A stretch of DNA of 64,000 nt from Curtobacterium sp. MCLR17_007 (GTDB lineage Bacteria; Actinomycetota; Actinomycetes; Actinomycetales; Microbacteriaceae), in the NCBI RefSeq assembly GCF_003234655.2, contig NZ_CP126271.1:1116001-1180000 (forward strand), written 5' to 3'. A program made the position numbers and the translations under genes. The notes below the pieces were generated by a model. It saw only the letters and a list, made by a program, of their open reading frames with translations. It had not been told where the DNA came from and made no database searches. The stretch's first letter is position 1. Each line of letters opens with the position of its first letter. This document shows positions 1 through 8,503 of the stretch, in pieces.

Positions 1-1152
1 CGCCGCCGCGGCGTGCGGGGTCGCGGTGGCCCATCCGAGGTGCGGACGCGGACGGCCGGACGGGAGGCCCGGCTCGGCTCCGCTGCGCGCGGCCAGTTCC
101 GAGACGGCCGCGTCCAGGGCGCGGGCGTCCAGTTGGTCGTCCGGCAGCACCACGACGGGGGCCCCCGACGCGGCCAGCGCCCGGGCGTTCGCGGTCTGGT
201 GGTCGTCGGTGGCGCCGGGGAACGGGACCAGGACGGCGGGCACGCGCAGGTGTTCGACCTCGGCGACGGTGCAGGCCCCGGCGCGGGTGACGACGACGTC
301 GGCGGCCGCGTAGGCCGAGGCCATGTCCTCGATGTGGGACACGACGGTGACGACGCGGTCGGCGCTGCGCTCACGGAGCCCGCGTCGGACGTCGTCGGCG
401 TGGACGCCGCTGGCCTTGAGCAGGACCCGCACGGGACGGTCCTGCCAGTTGGTCGCCCCGAGCTCGACGACGACGCGGTCGATCGAGACCGCGCCGAGGC
501 TGCCGCCCGAGACGACCACGAACCGCTCGTGCGGTTCGATGCCGAAGGCCCGTCGCGCAGCGTCGCGCATCGCTGCACGGTCGCACGACGCCAGCGCGGC
601 GGAGATCGGGATGCCGACACGGCGAACGTCGGAGCACCCGGCGAAGGTGCCGTCGGTCGGGTCGAACGCGGTGGCGACCCGACCTGCGAGCCGTGCGGCC
701 AGGACGTTGGCCAACCCGGGGGTGGCGTTCGACTCGTGGACCAGGACCGGCAGGCGCAGGGTCCACGCCGCGACGACGGCGGGGACACTGGGGTAGCCGC
801 CGACGCCGATCACCACGTCCGCCCGACGCTGTCGCAGCTGGCGCCGCGCGCGGAGCACGCAGCGCACGAACCGGGCCGGGAACCCGAGCGCCGAGCCGGT
901 CAGCCGGCGTGGGACGGGACGCATCGGAGTGGTGTCGAGCCGGTACCCGGCGGCGGGGACGAGCCGGGCCTCCAGGCGGTCGGGGGTCCCGGAGAAGGTG
1001 ACGACCGCGCCGGGCGCGAGTCGTTCGACGGCGGCGGCCACGGCGAGCCCGGGGTAGATGTGCCCACCGGTGCCGCCGGCCGCGACGACGACGCGGAGCG
1101 GTCGTGCCCCGTCGGCGGTCCGTGGGTTCGTGTTCGAGTGCAGCATGACCAT
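1..1152 (-). CDS. MurG-like UDP-GlcNAc glycosyltransferase (C-terminus beyond the left edge)
   Basis: Reading the minus strand from the ATG pair at 1152/1146 gives an open frame to base 1 (about 384 codons, no stop). It has the MurG landmarks in order: a GGTGGHIYPG nucleotide-binding loop near residue 25, GVGGYPSVP, HESNATPGLAN, SGGSLGA, and TRAGACTVAE followed by DDHQTANA, so the donor-site Glu and Gln are kept. MurG transfers GlcNAc to lipid I to make lipid II at the inner membrane face. Two things are odd. The gene sits 39 bp after a sensor kinase gene rather than beside visible dcw cell-division genes, and it is already longer than the usual 360 residues. It may therefore be a MurG paralogue rather than the housekeeping enzyme. 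Family call is firm; the exact substrate is inferred. Confidence 0.8.
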   Translation of the reverse strand, partial: MVMLHSNTNPRTADGARPLRVVVAAGGTGGHIYPGLAVAAAVERLAPGAVVTFSGTPDRLEARLVPAAGYRLDTTPMRPVPRRLTGSALGFPARFVRCVLRARRQLRQRRADVVIGVGGYPSVPAVVAAWTLRLPVLVHESNATPGLANVLAARLAGRVATAFDPTDGTFAGCSDVRRVGIPISAALASCDRAAMRDAARRAFGIEPHERFVVVSGGSLGAVSIDRVVVELGATNWQDRPVRVLLKASGVHADDVRRGLRERSADRVVTVVSHIEDMASAYAAADVVVTRAGACTVAEVEHLRVPAVLVPFPGATDDHQTANARALAASGAPVVVLPDDQLDARALDAAVSELAARSGAEPGLPSGRPRPHLGWATATPHAAAA

Positions 1153-1191
1153 GCCGACAGGGTCGGACGGGGACGTGACGCGAACATGAGG

Positions 1192-2565
1192 TCAGTCGGC
1201 CGTCGGGCCTCCGGCGCTGCGCAGCGTGATCCGGATCGTCGTGCCGGTGCCCGACGGCCCCGCGTGCGCGGAGACGGACCCGCCCGACGCCGCGCAGATC
1301 TGCGCGGCGATCGCCAGGCCGAGTCCCGAGCCGTGCCGGCCCCGGGCCGACGCTGCCCGGTGGAAGCGGTCGAAGACGCGCTGCCGGTCCTCGGGCGGGA
1401 TGCCGATGCCGCCGTCGGTCACCTCGATCGACGTGGTGTCCGCCGTGACGCGGACCCGGACGTCGACCGGGGTGCCCTCGCCGTACTTCCCGGCGTTGTC
1501 CAGGACGACGTCGAGGAGCCGACGGAGCCGCCCCGACGCGATCACGACGGGCGCTCTGGCGACGGGTGCCGCTTCGTCGGCTGCGTGCACCGTGACGGAG
1601 ACGTCCCAGCGGCGGGCGGTGGTGTCCGCGACCTCGTGCAGGGCCGTGACGAGGTCCTCGGAGTCGAGGGAGCCTGCGTCGTGCCGGTCACCCCGCGCCA
1701 GCTCGGACAGGTCGTCGACGGTCAGCTGCATCGCGCGGAGCTCCTCGGACACCGCCAGGCGCAGCGCTCGCTGCGTGCCCGGGTCGAGCGCACGGTCGCC
1801 GCCGAGCAGCTGCAGGTTCGTCCGGAGCGTCGTGAGCGGCGTGCGGAGCTCGTGCGAGGCGTCCGCGACGAAGTCCCGCTGCCGGTCGCTCGCTGCCGCC
1901 AGCCGCGCGAGCATGTCGTCGAAGGCATCGGCGAGACGTCCGAGCTCGTCGTTGCGGTGCACCTCGACCCGGGCGTGCGGGTCGGCAGTGTCACGGACCC
2001 GGCGCACCGCGGCGTCGAGCGACTGGATCGGGCGCAAACCCACGGCCGCCACCACGTACCCGAGGACCGCCGCCAGCACGATGGACAGCGCACCGGCACC
2101 TGCCAGGGCGATCCACGTGCGCCGGACCGCGACCTCGGTCTGGGCGAGGGGGATCCCGACCATAACCGCCTCACCGTCGCGGACGGGCACCACCAGGACC
2201 CGGACACCGTCCTGCGTCGACCGTGCACTCGCGCGCTCGCCGGTCGCCACCCGGTGCGCCGCCGCCGTGAGCACGAGCGGACCCCGCCCGGACCCCACGG
2301 CGTCGTCCCGGGTGACCTCGCGCGCGCACGCCGGTTCGACCACGTACCGGCACTCGCTCGCCGCGTCGCCCGTGTAGCCGGCGTCCGTCTGCAGGAGCCG
2401 CTGCACCCGGGTGGCCTCGCGCTGCAGCGCGGTGTCGAGCGCACCGTGCAGCTGCGTGGTGACCACGAACCCGGTGAGCACCGCGACGAGCAGCCCGGCC
2501 AGCGCGACCGCCCCGGCGACCAGCGCTGCGAGTCGTCGGCGTAGCGACCCGGTCCGGGTCCTCAC
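1192..2565 (-). CDS. two-component sensor histidine kinase
   Basis: About 457 residues. A short basic N-terminus precedes a first membrane segment (LAALVAGAVALAGLLVAVL). A roughly 100-residue extracytoplasmic loop and a second membrane segment (ALSIVLAAVLGYVVAAVGL) follow, then a HAMP linker. The HisKA box reads DASHELRTPL with the phospho-accepting His. The ATPase domain has the N box (VVLDNAGKYG), G1 (VTDGGIGIP) and G2 (GSGLGLAIA). The chosen GTG start at 2565 overlaps the TGA of the upstream response regulator (GTGA), the normal coupling for an RR-HK pair. Upstream in-frame sequence is an arginine-rich shadow of the regulator gene and was discarded. The signal it senses is not evident. Confidence 0.9.
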   Translation of the reverse strand: MRTRTGSLRRRLAALVAGAVALAGLLVAVLTGFVVTTQLHGALDTALQREATRVQRLLQTDAGYTGDAASECRYVVEPACAREVTRDDAVGSGRGPLVLTAAAHRVATGERASARSTQDGVRVLVVPVRDGEAVMVGIPLAQTEVAVRRTWIALAGAGALSIVLAAVLGYVVAAVGLRPIQSLDAAVRRVRDTADPHARVEVHRNDELGRLADAFDDMLARLAAASDRQRDFVADASHELRTPLTTLRTNLQLLGGDRALDPGTQRALRLAVSEELRAMQLTVDDLSELARGDRHDAGSLDSEDLVTALHEVADTTARRWDVSVTVHAADEAAPVARAPVVIASGRLRRLLDVVLDNAGKYGEGTPVDVRVRVTADTTSIEVTDGGIGIPPEDRQRVFDRFHRAASARGRHGSGLGLAIAAQICAASGGSVSAHAGPSGTGTTIRITLRSAGGPTAD

Positions 2566-3251
2566 GGTTCGAGCCGGTAGCCGAGGCCCCGCACGGCCTT
2601 GACGGCGGGGTTGCCGGTGGCGGCGACGAGCTTGCGGCGGACCGCGCTGACCAGGACGTCGAGCGCGTTGGACGCCGGGGGAGCGGCGCCGTCCCACACG
2701 GCGTCCACGAGCTCGTCGCGCGTCCGTGTCCGCGTCGGATCGCGGAACAGGAGCTCGGCGACGACGGACTCGGACCGGGTGAGGTCGACCGGGCCGCTCG
2801 CGGTGTGCAGGACGCGCTGGGCGGCGTCGAGCGTCACGCCCGCCCAGGTCGGCCGGTCGTCGGTCGACGTGCGGGTGCCGCCACCCCGCCGGACCAGTGC
2901 GCGGACACGGGCGCGGAGCTCGTCGACGTCGAACGGCTTGCCGAGGTAGTCATCGGCACCCGCGTCGAGCCCGTCGACGCGTTCGTCCGGGCGGTGGTGG
3001 GCGGTGAGCATCATCACCGGGACCGCGTCGCCCGCCGCACGGAGGGCCCGGCAGACGCCGAGTCCGTCGAGGAACGGCATCGCCAGGTCGAGGACGACGG
3101 CGTCGGGGTCGTGCGCGACGACCGCGGTCAGTGCCTGACGCCCGTCGGGCGCGGTGACGACCCGGTGGCCGTCGGTCTCGAGCGCCACCCGGATGCCGAG
3201 CAGGACGTTCGGGTCGTCGTCCACCACGAGGACGGTCGTTCGCTGTGCCAT
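2562..3251 (-). CDS. OmpR/PhoB-family response regulator
   Basis: About 229 residues from ATG 3251 (an in-frame ATG at 3260 is an alternative). The receiver domain has the acidic pair (VVDDDPN), the phospho-acceptor Asp in VLDLAMPFLDG, the conserved Thr in MLTAHH and the Lys in LGKPFDVDEL. The C-terminal half is a winged-helix DNA-binding domain (LTRSESVVAELLFRDP ... VRGLGYRLEP). It is co-transcribed with the kinase at 1192-2565 and probably with the MurG-like gene after it, so it may control cell-wall functions (inference). A 16-bp inverted repeat lies directly over the start region and is a possible autoregulatory site. Confidence 0.9.
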   Translation of the reverse strand: MAQRTTVLVVDDDPNVLLGIRVALETDGHRVVTAPDGRQALTAVVAHDPDAVVLDLAMPFLDGLGVCRALRAAGDAVPVMMLTAHHRPDERVDGLDAGADDYLGKPFDVDELRARVRALVRRGGGTRTSTDDRPTWAGVTLDAAQRVLHTASGPVDLTRSESVVAELLFRDPTRTRTRDELVDAVWDGAAPPASNALDVLVSAVRRKLVAATGNPAVKAVRGLGYRLEP

Positions 3252-3255
3252 GCGG

Positions 3256-3271
3256 GACATGCTGACATGTC
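3256..3271. promoter_or_regulatory. inverted repeat at the response-regulator start
   Basis: GACATG-CTGA-CATGTC is a perfect 6-bp inverted repeat with a 4-bp spacer. It lies just upstream of ATG 3251, overlapping the alternative ATG at 3260. The position suits an operator for autoregulation of the RR-HK-MurG-like unit. Function is inferred from symmetry and position only. Confidence 0.4.
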
Positions 3272-3324
3272 GCCGGTCAGCGTTGGCTGGAGACAAGCGT
3301 CCTGTGGAGGGAAGGGCCCTGTGG

Positions 3325-3395
3325 AGGGGATGACGGGAATCGAACCCGCGTAGCCAGTTTGGAAGACTGGGGCTCTACCATTGAGCTACATCCCC
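3325..3395 (-). tRNA. tRNA-Gly (anticodon TCC)
   Basis: The minus strand folds as a 71-nt cloverleaf. The acceptor stem is GGGGATG/CATCCCC, the D arm is GCTC...GAGC, and the anticodon stem CCAGT/ACTGG carries loop CTTCCAA (anticodon TCC). The T arm carries loop TTCGATT with one G-T wobble pair. The discriminator is T and CCA is not encoded. It reads GGA/GGG glycine codons. Confidence 0.95.
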
Positions 3396-3447
3396 GCGCA
3401 CGTGCACGAAGCACAGCGGGACAACCATACCGGACGAACCGCACTCG

Positions 3448-3750
3448 ATGATCCTGCCCCCACCGGACGCGTCCGCCCAGCGCACCATCCGGCGCTCGCG
3501 CATCGTGTCGTACGTGCTGGTCCTCCTCGCCGCCGTGGTGCTCTCGCTCCGTCCCGACCTGTTCGGCGACCCACAGACCCAGCCGGTGCACGCACTCCTG
3601 CACGTGTGGCGGATCGTCCTCGGGCTCGTGCTCGCCGTCGCCGCGCTCGCCGTGCAGGTGGCGGTCGGGGTCCGGTGGCGCCAGCGCCTGCGGCAGCAGT
3701 TGCCCACAGCTGAGGAGCCACCCGGGAACGGGACACCGTCGGACCGCTAG
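3448..3750 (+). CDS. small two-TM membrane protein, unknown function
   Basis: 100 residues lying between tRNA-Gly and tRNA-Pro. Two hydrophobic segments are visible ([14 protein letters not shown] near residues 21-34 and [20 protein letters not shown] near 56-75). They are separated by a short polar loop and followed by a basic, proline-rich tail. The ATG at 3448 is preceded only by a weak ribosome-binding sequence. No family is recognised. A coding role is supported by the membrane pattern and sensible codon use, not by homology I can name. Confidence 0.6.
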   Translation: MILPPPDASAQRTIRRSRIVSYVLVLLAAVVLSLRPDLFGDPQTQPVHALLHVWRIVLGLVLAVAALAVQVAVGVRWRQRLRQQLPTAEEPPGNGTPSDR

Positions 3751-3808
3751 ACTCATCGGCGTCGCATGCGCCCTACCCGGTGTTCGCGAGCACCCTGGCC
3801 CAGTCAAA

Positions 3809-3885
3809 CGGGGCGTAGCTCAGCTTGGTAGAGCGCCCGCTTTGGGAGCGGGAGGTCGCAGGTTCGAATCCTGTCGCCCCGACCA
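3809..3885 (+). tRNA. tRNA-Pro (anticodon TGG)
   Basis: 77-nt cloverleaf including an encoded 3' CCA. The acceptor stem is CGGGGCG/CGCCCCG, the D arm is GCTC/GAGC, and the anticodon stem CCCGC/GCGGG has loop TTTGGGA (anticodon TGG). The T loop is TTCGAAT. Discriminator A73. It lies 35 bp ahead of the trigger-factor start and may be processed from the same region of transcript. Confidence 0.96.
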
Positions 3886-3920
3886 GGACACATCACCGAC
3901 AACCATCAGGAGAACCCCCC

Positions 3921-5231
3921 TTGGCCAACAGCACCGTCGACAAGGTGAGCGAGACCCGCGTCAAGCTCACGGTGAACGTGACGCCGGAAGATCTCAAGCC
4001 GAGCATCGACCACGCGTACAAGCACATCGCCGAGCAGATCAACATCCCCGGCTTCCGCAAGGGCAAGGTCCCGCCGGCGATCGTCGACCAGCGTGTCGGC
4101 CGCGGCGAGGTCCTGAACCACGCCGTCGGCGACGCGATCGACACCTTCTACCGCCAGGCGGTCGACGAGCAGGAGCTGCGCATCCTCGGCCGTGCCGAGG
4201 CCGACGTCTCCGAGCTCCCGAACGTCAACGACTTCACCGGCGACCTCGTCCTCACCTTCGAGGTGGACGTCCGTCCCGAGTTCGACCTGCCCGACTACAG
4301 CTCCTACGAGCTGACGGTCGACGCGGTCGAGGTCTCCGACGACGAGATCGAGGAAGAGCTGCAGAACCTCCGCACGCGCTTCGGCACGCTCGTCACGGTC
4401 GACCGTCCGGCGACCAAGGGCGACTTCGCCCAGATCGACCTGACCGCCACCATCGGCGACGACGAGGTCGACTCGGCCACCGGCGTCTCCTACGAGCTCG
4501 GCTCGGGCGACCTGCTCGAGGGCATCGACGAGGCGCTCGAGTCCCTGACCGCGGGCGAGTCCACCACCTTCGAGTCGAAGCTCGTCGGCGGCGACCGCGA
4601 GGGCGAGACCGCCCAGATCGCCGTGACCGTCACCGCCGTCAAGGAGCGCGAGCTCCCCGAGGCCGACGACGAGTTCGCCCAGATCGCCAGCCAGTTCGAC
4701 ACCATCGACGAGCTCAAGGGCGACCTCAAGGAGCAGATCGCGAAGTCCAAGACCTTCGGTCAGGGTTCCGCGGCGCGCGACGCCCTCGTCGAGAAGCTGC
4801 TCGAGGACGTCAACATCCCGATCTCCGAGAAGCTGATCGAGGACGAGGTCCACCGTCACCTCGAGCAGGAGAACCGCCTCGAGGACGACGAGCACCGCAA
4901 GGAAGTGGCCGAGTCCAGCGAGACCGCGTTCCGCTCGCAGATCCTGCTCGACTCCATCGCCGAGAAGGAGTCGATCCAGGTCTCGCAGGAAGAGCTCACG
5001 CAGTACCTGATCCAGGCCGCCGCGCAGTACGGCATGGAGCCCGGCGAGTTCATCAAGGTGATCGACCAGAACGGCCAGATCCCCGGCATGGTCGGCGAAG
5101 TCGCCCGTTCCAAGGCCGTCGCCACGGTCCTCAGCAAGGTGACCGTCAAGGACAGCAACGGCGGCGACGTCGACCTGTCCGCGTTCACCGCGGGTGTCGC
5201 ACAGGAGCCGGCCACGGCCGACGCCGAGTAG
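3921..5231 (+). CDS. tig: trigger factor, ribosome-associated chaperone
   Basis: 436 residues from a TTG start with an AGGAG ribosome-binding site 8 bp upstream (3908-3912); the start matches the family's usual N-terminus ([16 protein letters not shown]). The N-terminal ribosome-binding domain carries the signature GFRKGKVPP near residue 45, which docks on ribosomal protein L23. A central FKBP-type prolyl isomerase domain (around 150-240) and a long helical C-terminal chaperone arm follow, ending in an acidic tail. Trigger factor shields nascent chains at the exit tunnel. It stands before clpP1-clpP2, the common bacterial order linking folding with proteolysis, but a strong palindromic terminator separates it from clpP1. 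Confidence 0.97.
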   Translation: MANSTVDKVSETRVKLTVNVTPEDLKPSIDHAYKHIAEQINIPGFRKGKVPPAIVDQRVGRGEVLNHAVGDAIDTFYRQAVDEQELRILGRAEADVSELPNVNDFTGDLVLTFEVDVRPEFDLPDYSSYELTVDAVEVSDDEIEEELQNLRTRFGTLVTVDRPATKGDFAQIDLTATIGDDEVDSATGVSYELGSGDLLEGIDEALESLTAGESTTFESKLVGGDREGETAQIAVTVTAVKERELPEADDEFAQIASQFDTIDELKGDLKEQIAKSKTFGQGSAARDALVEKLLEDVNIPISEKLIEDEVHRHLEQENRLEDDEHRKEVAESSETAFRSQILLDSIAEKESIQVSQEELTQYLIQAAAQYGMEPGEFIKVIDQNGQIPGMVGEVARSKAVATVLSKVTVKDSNGGDVDLSAFTAGVAQEPATADAE

Positions 5232-5259
5232 TCCGGCAGTCGACGCGACCGCGTCACCA

Positions 5260-5297
5260 ACAGGAGGCACGGTGCCAGCTGGCACCGTGCCTCCTGT
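5260..5297 (+). terminator. 38-bp perfect palindrome after tig
   Basis: Two 19-bp arms meet at the self-complementary centre AGCT (arm ACAGGAGGCACGGTGCCAG and its reverse complement). As RNA it makes a 17-bp stem with a 4-nt loop. The downstream tract is not a clean T-run, so termination may be imperfect or the hairpin may also protect the tig 3' end. Confidence 0.75.
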
Positions 5298-5325
5298 CTG
5301 TTCGTGGCCGGGTTTCCGGCCGCCC

Positions 5326-5343
5326 GCATTGCCGACAGCGAAC
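5326..5343 (+). promoter_or_regulatory. candidate ClgR box upstream of clpP1
   Basis: The sequence GCATTGCCGACAGCGAAC has a TGC-CGACA-GCG-AAC core. The actinobacterial Clp-gene activator ClgR recognises, as I recall, CGC-YNANR-GCG followed by A/T-rich bases; here only the first core base and one flank base differ. It lies 68 bp before the clpP1 ATG. A closer match occurs before clpX at 8504-8517. Confidence 0.45.
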
Positions 5344-5410
5344 AGGCGCGAAGTGGTGCGTTGCAACCGATAAGTTCGACATCAAGCGACAACTGAACGG
5401 GAGCTTTTCC

Positions 5411-6040
5411 ATGGCCGAAGCAACACTGAACCCCAGTGTTTTTGACCGCCTTCTGAGAGACCGGATCGTGTGGCTCGGCTCCGAGGTCCGCGACGACAAC
5501 TCGAACGAGATCGCAGCCAAGCTGCTGCTGCTCGCCGCCGAGGACCCTGAGAAGGACATCTACCTCTACATCAACTCGCCCGGTGGTTCGATCACCGCGG
5601 GCATGGCGATCTACGACACGATGCAGTTCGTGCCGAACGACATCGTCACCGTGGGCATCGGCCTCGCCGCCTCGATGGGGCAGTTCCTGCTCTCGTCGGG
5701 CACGCCCGGCAAGCGCTACATCACCCCGAACGCCCGTGTGCTCCTGCACCAGCCGTCCGGTGGCTTCGGCGGCACCGCCGCGGACATCCAGACGCAGGCG
5801 AAGGTCATCCTCGACATGAAGCAGCGCATGGCCGAGCTGACCGCCGAGCAGACCGGCAAGTCCATCGAGCAGGTCCTCGTGGACAACGACCGCGACAACT
5901 GGTTCTCGGCGCAGGAAGCGCTGGACTACGGGTTCGTCGACCACCTGCGCGCATCCGCGTCCGAGGTCGTGGGCGGTGGTGGCACGGTCGCCGACGGCGA
6001 GACGCCCACCGCGGCAGCCGACCCCGACGCCCAGTCCTGA
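5411..6040 (+). CDS. clpP1: ATP-dependent Clp protease proteolytic subunit 1
   Basis: 209 residues from ATG 5411. The serine-protease triad is complete: Ser88 in GLAASMGQF, His113 in LLHQPSGG and Asp162 in DRDNWF. The C-terminal 25 residues are a Gly/Ala-rich acidic tail. Actinobacteria use two different ClpP rings (ClpP1 and ClpP2) that assemble as a mixed tetradecamer fed by ClpX or ClpC. clpP2 follows 26 bp downstream, so the two are almost surely one transcript. A ClgR-like box lies in the 5' region. Confidence 0.97.
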   Translation: MAEATLNPSVFDRLLRDRIVWLGSEVRDDNSNEIAAKLLLLAAEDPEKDIYLYINSPGGSITAGMAIYDTMQFVPNDIVTVGIGLAASMGQFLLSSGTPGKRYITPNARVLLHQPSGGFGGTAADIQTQAKVILDMKQRMAELTAEQTGKSIEQVLVDNDRDNWFSAQEALDYGFVDHLRASASEVVGGGGTVADGETPTAAADPDAQS

Positions 6041-6066
6041 CCCCCACCGAAGAAAAGGAAACGAGA

Positions 6067-6726
6067 ATGCATCTCCCCATGCTCGGTGGCGCGCAGAACG
6101 TCCCGGCTCCCTCCGATCGGTACATCCTCCCGAGCTTCGAAGAGCGCACGGCCTACGGCTACAAGCGGCAGGACCCGTACGCGAAGCTGTTTGAGGACCG
6201 CATCGTGTTCCTCGGCGTCCAGGTCGACGACGCGTCGGCTGACGACGTCATGGCCCAGCTGCTCGTGCTCGAGTCGATGGACCCCGACCGCGACATCGTG
6301 ATGTACATCAACTCGCCCGGTGGCTCGTTCACCGCGATGACGGCGATCTACGACACGATGCAGTACATCCGCCCGCAGATCCAGACGGTCTGCCTCGGGC
6401 AGGCCGCCTCGGCGGCGTCCGTGCTGCTCGCCGGTGGAACGCCCGGCAAGCGTCTGGCGCTGCCGAACGCCCGCGTGCTCATCCACCAGCCCGCGGTCCA
6501 GCAGGGCGGCGGTCAGGCGTCCGACATCGAGATCCAGGCGGCGGAGATCCTCCGCATGCGCACCTGGCTCGAGGAGACGCTGTCGAAGCACTCCAACAAG
6601 ACCGCCGAACAGGTCAACCACGACATCGAGCGCGACAAGATCATGTCCGCGGCCGAAGCCGTCGAGTACGGCCTGATCGACCAGGTGCTGACGAGCCGGA
6701 AGAACCTCCCCGCGCTCGCCCGCTAG
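6067..6726 (+). CDS. clpP2: ATP-dependent Clp protease proteolytic subunit 2
   Basis: 219 residues from ATG 6067, with AAAGGAAA just upstream as ribosome-binding site; a Met at residue 5 is an alternative. The triad is Ser115 in GQAASAASV, His140 in LIHQPAV and an Asp in ERDKIM near 190. The N-terminus is longer than in ClpP1 (a 40-residue lead-in with [17 protein letters not shown]), as is usual for the second subunit. It partners ClpP1 in the barrel and, with ClpX encoded 1.9 kb downstream, degrades tagged and damaged proteins. Confidence 0.97.
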   Translation: MHLPMLGGAQNVPAPSDRYILPSFEERTAYGYKRQDPYAKLFEDRIVFLGVQVDDASADDVMAQLLVLESMDPDRDIVMYINSPGGSFTAMTAIYDTMQYIRPQIQTVCLGQAASAASVLLAGGTPGKRLALPNARVLIHQPAVQQGGGQASDIEIQAAEILRMRTWLEETLSKHSNKTAEQVNHDIERDKIMSAAEAVEYGLIDQVLTSRKNLPALAR

Positions 6727-6731
6727 CAGCA

Positions 6732-6775
6732 ACGACGAAGGGCCCCGCACCGACCGGTGCGGGGCCCTTCGTCGT
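6732..6775 (+). terminator. long bidirectional hairpin terminator after clpP2
   Basis: Two 21-base arms, 6732-6752 and 6755-6775, are exact reverse complements with only two bases between them; the core is GGGCCCCGCACCG. It begins 5 bp after the clpP2 stop and can also stop transcripts arriving from the opposite copper operon. Confidence 0.85.
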
Positions 6776-7007
6776 GCGTGGCGGTCGTCCTGGAGGCTGC
6801 TCGTGCCGCGCCGACGTCGCATGACACGCCGCCGGGTTGGCGCCGAGGTCGCAGAATCTGCCGCGCCGGCCAGCCCGGAGCGGCAGTTCGCGCGACCTCG
6901 ATGGACGTGAGCGGCGCGTCGTGCGACCTCGGCGGGGCAGGCCGGGCCCGGCAGGCAGGCAGGCCGGGCGGGCGGGCGGGCCGGCCGGGCGGGGCAGGCG
7001 GGCCGCG
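6776..7007. repeat. 232-bp intergenic region with inverted and simple repeats
   Basis: No gene is seen between clpP2 and copC. Bases 6844-6864 (starting CGAGGTCGC and ending CTGCCGC) and 6880-6900 form an imperfect inverted repeat with three mismatches over 21 bases. Bases about 6945-7000 are a low-complexity run of GCAG and GGGC units. This looks like decayed extragenic palindrome plus slippage-prone sequence. Confidence 0.5.
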
Positions 7008-7655
7008 TCAGTCCTCGGTGTCGTCGGGGTCCGCCGCGGGCGCGGGGCGGCGCCGGACCAGCAGCAGCACGGTGACGACCGCGGCGACGAGCACGAGTCC
7101 ACCGGCGCCGATGAACAGCGCGTCGGACGCCGAGGAGTCCCCGCTGCCCGACGCGGTCCCGGTCGTGGTGTCCGACGACGACCCCGCAGACGCGCAGGCC
7201 GGCGGCTTCGCCGAGCCTGCCGCGGGGATGAACCCGGTCGGGGCCTTCCACGTGAAGGCGTACTCGTCCGAGACGGTGTGCCCGTCCGCGGAGACGATCT
7301 GCCACTCGACCTGGTACTTCCCGGATGCGCCGAGCGAGGCCGTCGTGGTCATCGAGGGGCCGTCGATCGCGACGCAGCCGTCCTCGTGGTAGCGGCCGTC
7401 CGGGCCGACGACGCGGAACGCGAACCCCGAGCCGGTCCCGCCGATGTCGAGCAGCTTGTCGTTCGTGGTGATCTCGAACGCCTTCGGCAGGGACGTCAGG
7501 GTTCCGTCGACCGCGGGCGTCGACGCGATCAGGTAGTTGTGCGCGTTCGCCGGACCGGCGAGCCCGAAGACCGCACCGCCGACGGCCAGGAGGACCGTGG
7601 CGGCGCCCGCCAGGAGCCTGCTGGCCGGCGCGCGCCGGGTCGACGACCGCGTCAC
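7008..7655 (-). CDS. CopC-domain copper-binding membrane-anchored protein
   Basis: 215 residues. A signal peptide (LLAGAATVLLAVGGAVFGLAGPANA) ends immediately before His, giving the mature N-terminal His (HNYLIASTPAVDG) that ligates copper in CopC proteins. A second conserved His is in SADGHTVSDEYAF. After the roughly 120-residue beta-sandwich come a Ser/Thr/Gly linker, one membrane segment (ALFIGAGGLVLVAAVVTVLLLV) and an acidic tail, so it stays on the outer face of the membrane. It follows a YcnI-like gene with ATGA overlap. Together they look like a copper-binding or copper-handling operon, as in other actinobacteria. No CopD partner is seen here. Confidence 0.88.
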   Translation of the reverse strand: MTRSSTRRAPASRLLAGAATVLLAVGGAVFGLAGPANAHNYLIASTPAVDGTLTSLPKAFEITTNDKLLDIGGTGSGFAFRVVGPDGRYHEDGCVAIDGPSMTTTASLGASGKYQVEWQIVSADGHTVSDEYAFTWKAPTGFIPAAGSAKPPACASAGSSSDTTTGTASGSGDSSASDALFIGAGGLVLVAAVVTVLLLVRRRPAPAADPDDTED

Positions 7656-8401
7656 TTGGTGCTGCGGCGTCTGGTGGCGGCGACCGCCACGACCAGTCCG
7701 GCTGCGCCGAGCACCAGACCGCCGAGGCCGAGGAACCGGCCGACCAGGTCGGGCTCGGAGGCCGAGGCGCCGGTCGTCGAGGACGAGGCAGCGGCCGCCG
7801 TGGGCGCGTCGTCGTCGGTGGCGGCAGCCGCGTCGTCGTCACCGTCGGTGCTGGCCGAGGCTGCCGTCAGCGTGATCGAGGGCGCCGGGTGCTCGGGCTC
7901 CGCCTGACCGGCCTTCTGCGCCTGGTCCCACTCGGTCGAGCCCTGCTCGCAGGTCTGGGTGACGGGCAGCGAGACGACGTCGCCCGCCTTGCCGTCCGGC
8001 AGCGAGAACGACAGCGAGAACGTGTCGCGCTCGTCGGCGGGGAGCGGGGTCTTCGCCGTGTACGTGACGCTGGTGACCCGTTCGCCGGCGTCCGCGGTGG
8101 ACTCGTCGTCCGAGGCAGCGGACGCGCTCGTGTAGGGCTCGGTCGTCTTCGTGATGTCCCAGTTCGGGTTCACCGTCGGTGTGACCTCGATGACCGAGGA
8201 CGGCACGTGGAACTGCAGCTTGGTCGTGGGGGAGCCGTCGCAGCCGTGCGGGACCGAGAACGTGGCCGTCGTGTAGGAGTTCGCAGCGGTGCTGGTGCTC
8301 GTCGCCTCGACGTGGGCACTGGCGGAGGCGGCGGTGCCGAGAACGATGGCTGCGGCGACCGCGACGGTCGCTGCGCTGCCGACGGCGAGGCGCTTCTGCA
8401 T
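7652..8401 (-). CDS. YcnI-like copper-binding protein (DUF1775)
   Basis: 249 residues from ATG 8401. The signal peptide (VAVAAAIVLGTAASASA) ends just before HVEATSTS. In this family the mature N-terminal His helps bind Cu(II) together with a conserved Trp, and here a Trp lies in NPNWDITKTTEP. The domain ends near residue 170. An Ala/Ser/Asp-rich linker and a C-terminal membrane helix (GLGGLVLGAAGLVVAVAAT) with a basic anchor follow. It is first in the two-gene copper operon with copC. A 15-bp palindrome at 8460-8474 lies upstream and is the obvious candidate operator. Confidence 0.88.
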   Translation of the reverse strand: MQKRLAVGSAATVAVAAAIVLGTAASASAHVEATSTSTAANSYTTATFSVPHGCDGSPTTKLQFHVPSSVIEVTPTVNPNWDITKTTEPYTSASAASDDESTADAGERVTSVTYTAKTPLPADERDTFSLSFSLPDGKAGDVVSLPVTQTCEQGSTEWDQAQKAGQAEPEHPAPSITLTAASASTDGDDDAAAATDDDAPTAAAASSSTTGASASEPDLVGRFLGLGGLVLGAAGLVVAVAATRRRSTK

Positions 8402-8459
8402 GGGGTGGATCCTCTCACGGTGGGACTGGGCACGTACCGGTGGTGGACGGGCGCGCTGC

Positions 8460-8474
8460 TCTACAACTTGTAGA
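8460..8474. promoter_or_regulatory. palindromic operator candidate for the copper operon
   Basis: TCTACAA-C-TTGTAGA is a perfect 7-bp inverted repeat around one base, 58 bp before the ycnI start. It resembles the TACA...TGTA boxes bound by BlaI/CopY-type repressors, although those usually have an even spacer. It lies between the divergent ycnI and clpX genes. The regulator is not in this window. Confidence 0.5.
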
Positions 8475-8503
8475 ACTCGTGGTCCCAACGTAGCAGGACG
8501 CAA

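Noticed and set aside
13..2544. Long plus-strand open frame (over 800 codons) opposite the MurG-like and kinase genes
   Set aside because: Arg/Gly/Asp-rich low-information translation with no domain; the minus strand encodes two clear families. It is a typical antisense shadow in high-GC DNA.
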